Assembly: GCF_006968745.1 (NCBI RefSeq)
Contig: NZ_CP030118.1
Coordinates: forward strand, 2,368,654 to 2,432,653
DNA: 64,000 bases
Source: Brasilonema sennae CENA114
Lineage (GTDB): Bacteria > Cyanobacteriota > Cyanobacteriia > Cyanobacteriales > Nostocaceae
Reading direction: 5' to 3'
The notes beneath the pieces are model-generated. The model did not search any database and was not told the origin of the DNA. It worked only from the letters and a program-made list of their open reading frames with translations. The first letter of the stretch is position 1; every line of letters begins with the position of its first letter. Positions 47,150 to 54,561 of the stretch are shown in pieces. The translations under genes were made by a program, and so were the position numbers.

Positions 47150-47866
47150 ATGGTACAGTCTGAACCACGCTTCACCCTACCAACTACCGAAGAACTACCA
47201 TGTTCAGACGATACACCCGTGGATAACGAAGACCAGAATTTTCTCCCCAACCTGTTATTATTTATCCTCGAATCCATTTGGGCAAATCGGAATGATTGGT
47301 TTTTTGGTATTGATATGGGTATTTACCACACAACAGGAGTGAGTCACTTAGTACCAGTCATACCAGATGGATTTTTCAGCTTGGGTGTGGAACGACGCAA
47401 AGCAGGAAAGTCTCGTTTGAGCTACGCAGTCTGGGAAGAGGAGGAAATAGTACCCAAGTTCGCTTTGGAAGTGGTTTCCAAAACACCTGGGGATGAGTAT
47501 GACAAGAAGCTAGAAATTTATGCAAAACTAGGAGTTTTGTATTACGTTATTTATAATCCTCAGTATTGGCGACGCGACCAACATCAACCCTTTGAATTGT
47601 ATAAATTGGTAGATGGAGAGTATCAACAGCAAATACAAGAACCGTTTTGGATGCCAGAAGTAGGATTGGGAATTGGACGTGGAAGTTATACTTCTGGTGT
47701 GGTGAAGCGAGAAGTATTGTATTGGCATGATAAGGAAGGTAAGCGATATCTGACTGCTGATGAAGTTGCTCAAAGCGAACGACAACAAAGGGAACTTGCT
47801 GAACAACACCAACAAAGACTAGCAGCAAAGTTGAGAGAGTTGGGTATTGATCCAAATAGCATTTGA
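47150..47866 (+). CDS. Uma2-family (DUF820) putative endonuclease
   Basis: 238 residues from ATG 47,150. FGIDMGIYHTTG, VPDGFFSLGVERR with YAVWEEEEIVPKFALEVVSKTPGDEYDKKLEIYAKLGVLYYVIYNP is split here as the PD-(D/E)XK-like core (Asp ... Glu-x-Val ... Lys). A coiled Glu/Gln-rich tail (QSERQQRELAEQHQQRLAA) ends the protein, as in many cyanobacterial Uma2 copies. The family is highly multiplied in cyanobacteria; its biological role is unsettled. Confidence 0.85.
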   Translation: MVQSEPRFTLPTTEELPCSDDTPVDNEDQNFLPNLLLFILESIWANRNDWFFGIDMGIYHTTGVSHLVPVIPDGFFSLGVERRKAGKSRLSYAVWEEEEIVPKFALEVVSKTPGDEYDKKLEIYAKLGVLYYVIYNPQYWRRDQHQPFELYKLVDGEYQQQIQEPFWMPEVGLGIGRGSYTSGVVKREVLYWHDKEGKRYLTADEVAQSERQQRELAEQHQQRLAAKLRELGIDPNSI

Positions 47867-48138
47867 GAATAATCTCAGGCGATGCTCCAGCAGGGAGCCG
47901 CTGAGTCCCAAGGGAACACGCGCAAGGGACGCGATCGCCCAAAAGTTGAAACCTTGCCATGATTATTCGTTTAAAATTGCCATAATCCCTAAAGTCGAGT
48001 TCCACCAAACCGGGTTTCTAGATTTACGTTTTCTAAGGATGTAACTTGATATCAAAGCGAAAGTGCTTCCTGTACTGTGGGAAGATAATTGTTGGGTGAC
48101 GCCCAGTCAACAATTTGATGCTGCATTTGAGCTATCTT

Positions 48139-49248
48139 ATGTTCAAAATATTGAAATCCTGGCTGAAGAACAGCCCAATAGCACTGCTGCTGGTAACTCT
48201 ATTTTTAGGGATAAGTACAGCCGCATGGACTCCTTCTAGTAGCGCTGGACTGTTACCAGCAGGGAATGCCATTACTGACGGCAATTCTCTATTGCGCTAC
48301 TCACTTCCAATAGATAATAAACCTGTACGGCAACTGCAAGCTTCTTTGGAGGACATTAGCACTCAACTGCGAGCCAATCGACGTTGGGGTGCTGTTTCTC
48401 AAGACCTCAGCAAAGCATCGCGAATTCTCGGTCAACCCTCCAAAATTTTGGCAGATGTTCCACAAGAACGCCAAAGCGAAGCTGAAGCTATGATTGCTGA
48501 ATTAAAATCCGGCGTAAATGCTTTGCAAGAAGTGGCCAAAACAAAAGATAAAGAACAAGTTCAGGATCAACGTGCCAAATTGCTGAGTCTTGTCGGCAAA
48601 CTAGAAGAGTCAATGGTGACAGAATTTCCCTTTGAAGTGCCAGCCAAATACAGCAATTTACCTCAACTCAAAGGTCGTGCCACTGTGGAAGTGAAAACTA
48701 ACAAAGGCGACCTGACAGTTGTTGTAGACGGCTACAGCGCCCCTGTCACTGCTGGGAACTTTGTGGATTTGGTGCAACGGGGTTTTTATAATGGCTTAGA
48801 ATTTACCCGTTCAGAAGAATCCTACGTTGTACAAACTGGAGACCCACCAGGTAAAGATGTCGGCTTTATTGACCCAAAAACACGTAAATACCGCGCCATT
48901 CCACTAGAATATATTGTAAGAGGTGACAAAGAACCTACTTACGGTATCACTTTAGAGGAGGCTGGTCGTTACACTGATTTACCTGTTCTACCTTTCTCTG
49001 CTTATGGTACTGTAGCCTTGGCACGTCCTGAAGATGATAACAATGGTGGTTCATCACAAGTCTTCTTCTTCTTGTTTGAACCGGAACTCACTCCAGCAGG
49101 ACGCAACTTGTTGGATGGTCGTTACGCAGTCTTTGGCTACGTCACTGAAGGTAAAGATGTTTTGCAACAACTCAAGGCGGGTGACAAAGTTGAGTCGGCA
49201 AAAGTCATTCAAGGTAGAGAAAATTTAGTTAAGGCAAACGTGGCGTAA
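48139..49248 (+). CDS. Lumenal/periplasmic cyclophilin-type peptidyl-prolyl isomerase (TLP38/CYP38-like)
   Basis: 369 residues from ATG 48,139; ATG 48,118 is an alternative. An N-terminal hydrophobic export segment (about 10-30), a helical domain (ALRANRRWGAVSQDLSKASRIL ... MIAELKSGVNALQEVAK), then a cyclophilin domain: VEVKTNKGDLTVVVDGYSAP, GNFVDLVQRGFYNGLEFTRSE. The two-domain plan matches CYP38/TLP40, which assists photosystem II assembly in thylakoid lumen. Key Arg/His of active cyclophilins appear replaced, so the isomerase activity may be weak. Confidence 0.85.
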   Translation: MFKILKSWLKNSPIALLLVTLFLGISTAAWTPSSSAGLLPAGNAITDGNSLLRYSLPIDNKPVRQLQASLEDISTQLRANRRWGAVSQDLSKASRILGQPSKILADVPQERQSEAEAMIAELKSGVNALQEVAKTKDKEQVQDQRAKLLSLVGKLEESMVTEFPFEVPAKYSNLPQLKGRATVEVKTNKGDLTVVVDGYSAPVTAGNFVDLVQRGFYNGLEFTRSEESYVVQTGDPPGKDVGFIDPKTRKYRAIPLEYIVRGDKEPTYGITLEEAGRYTDLPVLPFSAYGTVALARPEDDNNGGSSQVFFFLFEPELTPAGRNLLDGRYAVFGYVTEGKDVLQQLKAGDKVESAKVIQGRENLVKANVA

Positions 49249-49458
49249 TATCAAATTCGGTTAATTATAACGGTTCTCATTTGAATCACATACACCAACA
49301 TCCATAATGTAGAGACGTAGGATGCTACGTCTCTACACATCACCAAATCTCACCAAAAATCCTTAACAGCAACCGTATTGCCCCCCAGGAACAGATTCCA
49401 ACTTCCGACTTTCAACTCCCAACTTCCGACTTCAAACTTCCGACTTCAAACTCCCAAC
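49249..49458. repeat. Intergenic repeats: 13-bp perfect hairpin, shared 40-mer and heptamer run
   Basis: TGTAGAGACGTAG (49,308-49,320) and its exact complement (49,325-49,337) form a hairpin with a 4-base loop. The stretch 49,342-49,382 repeats that of 6633-6672. About 49,388-49,457 is a run of seven-to-eight-base units (AACTTCCGACTT and variants). No gene. Confidence 0.75.
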
Positions 49459-50127
49459 TCAATCACTCCAAGCGCGTTGTGCAGTCCAATGACAGTCACT
49501 TGATTGATAGACCTTTACTTCTTGCAACCCCACCCGTGAAATCAACTGATTCACTTCATCCAGTGTGAGTGCAGCGTGAAGAGAATCACGAAATAACTTA
49601 CTTTGATGGGGATTGTATTCTGTTCCTATATTATTCACCAAAGCATTGATTGTGATTTCATCAGCTGGTCGAAATAAGTCGCGGATGAAAATACCACCAT
49701 TCGGTTTTAAGACACGCTTAAGTTCGCTAAAGAAAGGTAACGGATCGGGCAAATGGTGGATGAGACTATTTGACACAACCATATCAAACTGCTGATCTTG
49801 ATAAGGCAAGTTTTTTGTGTCTACTAATTCCAGACGAATTTGCTGTTGTAAACCAGCCTGCTGAATGTGTTGTGACGCTATTTGTAACATACTTTGAGCC
49901 AAATCAATAGCGATAACTTGCCATTGGGGACGCATTTGACACAGTAAAACTGGAATACGACCAGGACCAGTACCAGCATCAAGTACTAAACCCTGTTCCT
50001 TTGGCCCAAAAGCGCTTGCTTCTTCAGCAAAAGCAGTATTTACTGTGACGAAGTCCATTGCATCATACTCAATGGCTTCCTCTAAACTATCCATGACTTC
50101 CGGTTCTAGGACTCTTTCTATCGTCAT
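49459..50127 (-). CDS. Class I SAM-dependent methyltransferase
   Basis: 222 residues from ATG 50,127, supported by GGAG eight bases before; an ATG at 50,202 would add 25 residues. Motif I GLVLDAGTGPGRIPVLL, motif II VIAIDLAQSMLQIASQ, then FDMVVSNSLIHHLPDPLPFF and VLKPNGGIFIRDLFRP, the UbiE/small-molecule methyltransferase pattern. The substrate is not evident from neighbours. It is divergent from the TPR gene. Confidence 0.85.
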   Translation of the reverse strand: MTIERVLEPEVMDSLEEAIEYDAMDFVTVNTAFAEEASAFGPKEQGLVLDAGTGPGRIPVLLCQMRPQWQVIAIDLAQSMLQIASQHIQQAGLQQQIRLELVDTKNLPYQDQQFDMVVSNSLIHHLPDPLPFFSELKRVLKPNGGIFIRDLFRPADEITINALVNNIGTEYNPHQSKLFRDSLHAALTLDEVNQLISRVGLQEVKVYQSSDCHWTAQRAWSD

Positions 50128-50291
50128 TCTCACGACTCCACTGCAATCTTCAAGGGCTTTGGAGTTGCCTACTGACCCCTCATCCTCAAAAACAATCCTC
50201 AATTTCTATATTCTCCATCTTCCCGTGAGATATGCACTCTAATTTTGGGAACACTATTATGTATCACCACTATTAACAAAGATAGGTTGAT

Positions 50292-51287
50292 GTGGAAAAA
50301 CGAATGGAATTCCAGGTCGAAAACATAGTTCCCGTGGAATCACTTAGAGCATGCCTAACACAAAGGGAACATGTCAGTATTTCTGATGATTTCAGGGATT
50401 CACATGAGGAAATGCTAGTTCCCCAGAGACAACAAGACCACTATGAAGAAGCAAACAGGTTATTACGAGAAGGAGTCCAACAGCAGCAAGCTGGGGATTC
50501 ACTTGCCGCTATGAGGTCTTTGCAAGAATCCCTTGCGTTATTTCAAGCAGTGGGAGACATTGAAAAACAAGCGCAAGTACTTTCTTGTTTAGCTTACATA
50601 GTTTACCACTTAGGAGACTACAAAAGTGCAATTTCCCACTCAAAACAATGTTTACTTTTAATAAATGATGTCACCAACTTACAAGTTATAAAAATGCAGG
50701 CTCTTTCGCATTTAGGCAATGCTTATCGTCATTTAGGTGAATATAACAAAGCAATTGAATTTCTACAAAAGTGTTTGAAAACAGCGCAGCAACTAGGAGA
50801 TAAGCGAAGTCAGGTAGCGGGACTCAATAATTTGGGATTGGTCTATAAAGCTTTGGGTGACCTTGATCAGGCAATTGAATTTAAACAGCAAAGCTTAGAA
50901 ATTGTACGAGAACTCCAAGATCATTGGGGCGAAGAGCAGGTGCTAAAGAATTTGGGCAACACTTGGTATGGTTTAGGAGATTTTGCCAAAGCGATCGCCT
51001 ACTACCAGCAGTGTATCAAAAGAGCTTACTCGCTAAACAATCACCGCACTGCACTTCAGGTGTTACACAATTTGGGTAATGCTTGTTATGCCCTAGGGGA
51101 TTTTGCCAAAGCGATCGCGTACTACGAGCAACGTTTATTATTAGCTAGGGCACTGAAAGACAAGCGCACTGAAGAACAATCACTAGGTAGTTTGGGAGTT
51201 GCTTGTGAAGCCTTGGGCGATTATGTTAAAGCAATTAATTACTATGAAGAAAGTTTAGAGCTAGCTAAGTTTCTCGAAGACTCGTAA
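50292..51287 (+). CDS. Tetratricopeptide repeat protein
   Basis: 331 residues from GTG 50,292; ATG 50,304 is equally possible. After an about 60-residue lead, six or seven TPRs of about 40 residues follow (AALSHLGNAYRHLGEYNKAIEF-type units; NLGNACYALGDFAKAIAYYE), the Rapsyn/LGN-like form. A scaffold for protein binding with no catalytic domain. Two units near 50,950-51,130 are very similar to each other, indicating recent unit duplication. Confidence 0.8.
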   Translation: MEKRMEFQVENIVPVESLRACLTQREHVSISDDFRDSHEEMLVPQRQQDHYEEANRLLREGVQQQQAGDSLAAMRSLQESLALFQAVGDIEKQAQVLSCLAYIVYHLGDYKSAISHSKQCLLLINDVTNLQVIKMQALSHLGNAYRHLGEYNKAIEFLQKCLKTAQQLGDKRSQVAGLNNLGLVYKALGDLDQAIEFKQQSLEIVRELQDHWGEEQVLKNLGNTWYGLGDFAKAIAYYQQCIKRAYSLNNHRTALQVLHNLGNACYALGDFAKAIAYYEQRLLLARALKDKRTEEQSLGSLGVACEALGDYVKAINYYEESLELAKFLEDS

Positions 51288-51346
51288 GACTCAGGAGTAG
51301 ATTATTCGCAATCGGCTACAGACAAAAATGATCACGCTATGAAGGA

Positions 51347-52051
51347 TCAAATTTGTTTTTGAGGATTCATTTTGTCCTGGTTTTGTTGTAGTAGACAATC
51401 AAAAGCTTCCTTTGTCTGTACCTGAGGAAATTCTAAGTAAAAATTGCTGACACTGAAGAAAGGTTTTGGTGTTGATAGGATAACCACGCGATCGCCCCAC
51501 TGATCCAACCAGGGTGACAATTCCAAAGGCGCTACTGGACTACATAACCAAACTTCTGCAGGCGAGAGTGCCTTGAGAGATGTTGCCGCGACTGCTATTG
51601 TCATACCTGTGGCAATACCATCATCAACTAAGATGAGGGTAGCACCTTGAGTGTTCACCTGCGGACAAGCAGGACTTAATTTAGCCTGAAGAGACTTAGC
51701 TTGACTAATAGCTGCATCCAAAGCTCTTTCCCGCCACCCTGATTTCGGTGTATGGCGAAAAAATATGTTGTGCTCATCCCAAAGAACATTTCCGGAAGCA
51801 GTAACCGCGCCAATAGCTAACTCAGGATTTTCCGGATGACCAATTTTTTTCGCCACCTCTATCATTAACGGACAGTTGAGGAGACGCGCGACTGCTGCTG
51901 CTACTGGTATTCCTCCTCTTGGCAAAGCATAAACAATTGTAACAGGGTTTGTAACTTGATCAGCAATTTGCTGGGTCAAAATAGCGTCAATTGCTTGCGC
52001 CAGTTGCTCACCAGCTTGAGTGCGATTAGCAAAAAGCGGGATATTAGTCAT
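51347..52051 (-). CDS. Phosphoribosyltransferase-domain protein
   Basis: 234 residues from ATG 52,051 (52,072 also possible). The PRPP-binding loop ATLILVDDGIATGMTIAVA is clear, with YALPRGGIPVAAAVARLL before it and KKIGHPENPELAIGAVT. These stand-alone PRTase proteins (sometimes fused to hydrolases) occur in many bacteria with unknown substrate; a nucleobase-salvage role is not supported. It is transcribed away from the TPR gene. Confidence 0.82.
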   Translation of the reverse strand: MTNIPLFANRTQAGEQLAQAIDAILTQQIADQVTNPVTIVYALPRGGIPVAAAVARLLNCPLMIEVAKKIGHPENPELAIGAVTASGNVLWDEHNIFFRHTPKSGWRERALDAAISQAKSLQAKLSPACPQVNTQGATLILVDDGIATGMTIAVAATSLKALSPAEVWLCSPVAPLELSPWLDQWGDRVVILSTPKPFFSVSNFYLEFPQVQTKEAFDCLLQQNQDKMNPQKQI

Positions 52052-52177
52052 AGCTTTCCCAGCATAGAACAATGGCTATACTTTTATCATGACTGATTTT
52101 GGCTCAAGTAAATTGCTAAGGGAAGGGAACAGGGAACAGTGAACAGCGAACAATTGATAACTGATAACTGATAACTG

Positions 52178-52867
52178 TTACGAATTGCGCAGCAATTCTT
52201 TTGCTACTAATCCTTTCTGTATAGCCAATATTGCGGCTTGAGTGCGATCGCGTACTTCTAACTTGTGCAAAATCGCATGGACATGAACCCGTACTGTACC
52301 AGAAGCAATATAGAGAATTTCTGCTATTTCTTGATTGCTTTTACCAGCAGCCACTAGTGCCAGAATTTCTTGCTCGCGCTTGGTTAAGGGATTATCTGCT
52401 GGTTGCTTATTTTGTATGGGCGCTGCTGTATTGTTTGCGCCAAAAGCGGCTCGAATTTCTGTGGTTGCTGTTTGATCCCACCAAGAAGCGCCTGCTGCTA
52501 CCGAACGCAGTGCCAATATTAAAGACTCTGGTGGGATTCCTTTGAGACAGTAACCTTGCGCCCCTGCTTCAATTAACCGCGCAATCAAAGGTTTTTCCGA
52601 ACGAGATGTTAAAACTAAAATTGGTAAATCTGGGTGCTGCTGCTTGATTTGACGACAAGCTTCTATTCCACCAATCCCTGGTAAACCAACGTCTAGCAAA
52701 ACCAAATCCAGCAGATAACGATTAGCTAGTTCTACAGCTTGCTCACCATCTTCTGCCTCAGCTACGATTTCTATACCCGTCTCCTGTTGTAACCGCATTC
52801 GCAAACCCAAGCGAAACAGTTCATCATCCTCAACGAGTAATATCTTCACTACCGCACCTGGTTTCAT
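52178..52867 (-). CDS. NarL/FixJ-family response regulator
   Basis: 229 residues. Receiver domain (LLVEDDELFRLGLRMRLQ; phospho-Asp in DLVLLDVGLPGIGG; Lys in CLKGIPPESL) and a LuxR-type helix-turn-helix (NPLTKREQEILALVAAGKSNQEIAEILYIASGTVRVHV is split at 165-200). It directly follows the sensor kinase in the same direction (66-base gap), so the two are a pair. Heptamer repeats (GATAACT) lie after the stop at 52,133-52,177. Confidence 0.9.
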   Translation of the reverse strand: MKPGAVVKILLVEDDELFRLGLRMRLQQETGIEIVAEAEDGEQAVELANRYLLDLVLLDVGLPGIGGIEACRQIKQQHPDLPILVLTSRSEKPLIARLIEAGAQGYCLKGIPPESLILALRSVAAGASWWDQTATTEIRAAFGANNTAAPIQNKQPADNPLTKREQEILALVAAGKSNQEIAEILYIASGTVRVHVHAILHKLEVRDRTQAAILAIQKGLVAKELLRNS

Positions 52868-52933
52868 TTTTAGTTATTGGTTCACAAGTCAGCCATTCAC
52901 GAGAAAATCTCACAAACCTTGCCATACCTCGCC

Positions 52934-54043
52934 CTATTTATCCCCTGGTGGCGGACACACAGGCAGTCGAAACCCAAATATTGCCCCTTTGCTTGCACGA
53001 CTCTCTGCCCAAATTATACCGCCATGTGCTTCAATAATTTGGCGAGATAAATACAATCCTAGCCCTGAACCTACAAACAGGCGATCGCCATGTCCTTGAT
53101 AAAATCTCTCAAACAGGTAAGGTAGTTCTTCTTGTGTTATCCCACAACCATTGTCAGAAATCTTCACAATTTGATCAATAGCAGAAGTCTCCAGCACGAC
53201 TTCCACTTTTCCACCACGGGGAGTATGGTTAATACCATTAATTAAAAGATTGGAGAAAACTCGCCCAAGTTGCAAATAATCGCCATTAACCCACAATGAG
53301 CGGCGAAAATCTGATTCTCCATAATTAAGACAGACACAAATCTGACGTGATCTTGCGATTTCAGTTAGGGTGGCGATCGCCTCCTCTGCTACTGTGACTA
53401 AATTCACTGGCGATCGCTGAAGTTTCAGCCCTTCAGTGTCGATGCGGTATACATCCAACAAAGTTTCTACAAGCTGCAACGTGGTGCGGTGAGAACGAGT
53501 CATTGTTTGTATGATACGCTCTTGCATCGGTGTAACTGAACCAAATTGCCCTTCTTCAAACGATTTCAACGTTTGAATTGCTCCTAGTAGGGGTGTTTTT
53601 AAGTCATGAGTTAAGGTAGAAACAAAATCTTCCCGCATCTGCGCTAGCTGTTGTTGAGAGCGTAACTGTGTTTGCGCGTAAGCAATAGCTTCCTTATTGC
53701 GGTGGTTACGTTCGCTTAAGTAACCTGTTACAACCAATGCAATTACAGCAATTAACCGATTTGCTACCGTTGGCGGATGAACCGTTTCTACTCCAGGGAT
53801 AAACAAATTCAACAGCGTTAATCCGGTAGCCGCTAGCGTCACGCCAAGCACTGCGGTACGACTTAGGCGGGAACTCGCCAACAAAATCGTTCCGGTGTAG
53901 AGGTAGCCAAATACATACTCAGGCGGCGTTAGGTATTCCAGCGCTATAACTATGGCAAATCCACTGATGATCAACCAGTAAATCAGTCCTCGTTCATTCC
54001 TGGTTAAGATATTTTGTTTGATTTTCAACAAATAAGACCACAT
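52934..54043 (-). CDS. Membrane sensor histidine kinase
   Basis: 369 residues. About four N-terminal hydrophobic helices (20-118), then HisKA with phospho-His in FVSTLTHDLKTPLLG, and HATPase motifs VFSNLLINGINHTPRGG (N box), ISDNGCGITQEELPYLFERFYQG and GSGLGLYLSRQIIEAHGG. No extracytoplasmic sensor domain, so the signal is probably within the membrane. It partners the NarL-type regulator at 52,178-52,867. Confidence 0.9.
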   Translation of the reverse strand: MWSYLLKIKQNILTRNERGLIYWLIISGFAIVIALEYLTPPEYVFGYLYTGTILLASSRLSRTAVLGVTLAATGLTLLNLFIPGVETVHPPTVANRLIAVIALVVTGYLSERNHRNKEAIAYAQTQLRSQQQLAQMREDFVSTLTHDLKTPLLGAIQTLKSFEEGQFGSVTPMQERIIQTMTRSHRTTLQLVETLLDVYRIDTEGLKLQRSPVNLVTVAEEAIATLTEIARSRQICVCLNYGESDFRRSLWVNGDYLQLGRVFSNLLINGINHTPRGGKVEVVLETSAIDQIVKISDNGCGITQEELPYLFERFYQGHGDRLFVGSGLGLYLSRQIIEAHGGIIWAESRASKGAIFGFRLPVCPPPGDK

Positions 54044-54228
54044 TGTCAGGTTTTATAGCGTCAATACTCTGTTTTTTATTTTCGTACAACCAGAGTTGTT
54101 GACGATAGACTTCTGCAACTATGATTTGGAATGGGTGGTTTATTTACGCCTTAGTGTACTAGTTATTTCTTCCGATTTTTATCAGGGAAAGGCATCCGAC
54201 TCACAGCATAATCTGAGTTACAACCAAA

Positions 54229-54468
54229 TTAATCAAACTTATCATAATCTTCTGGTTCTACATCAGGGACTTTATTTAAAACTTGTTGAAATTTCTCCCA
54301 ACTCCCACGTTGAACTTTTTCTTCTAAATAATCTTTCGTCATCCAAGCCGAAACTTGTGCAGAGAGAGCAACAGCGACAAGTTGTTCAATTGATATATTT
54401 TCTCTTGTTGCCAAAGTTTCTATTTGTTTATACAAAGACTGAGGAATTTGTACATTTAAATTAGTCAT
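54229..54468 (-). CDS. Antitoxin-like ribbon-helix-helix protein
   Basis: 79 residues: MTNLNVQIPQSLYKQIETLATRENISIEQLVAVALSAQVS is split here as RHH strand plus helices (1-40), followed by KDYLEEKVQRGSWEKFQQVL and an acidic tail PDVEPEDYDKF. This is a common orphan antitoxin layout in cyanobacteria; a toxin gene would normally follow at lower coordinates, but 54,044-54,228 has no ORF. The partner is therefore lost or elsewhere. Confidence 0.75.
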   Translation of the reverse strand: MTNLNVQIPQSLYKQIETLATRENISIEQLVAVALSAQVSAWMTKDYLEEKVQRGSWEKFQQVLNKVPDVEPEDYDKFD

Positions 54469-54561
54469 GCGATCGCTCCCAATTCTTGAAGCACTCTTTA
54501 GAATTTGTTGTTACCACCGCCAAAGGCGAACGACAAAAGAAACGACTTTTACTAACCAAGA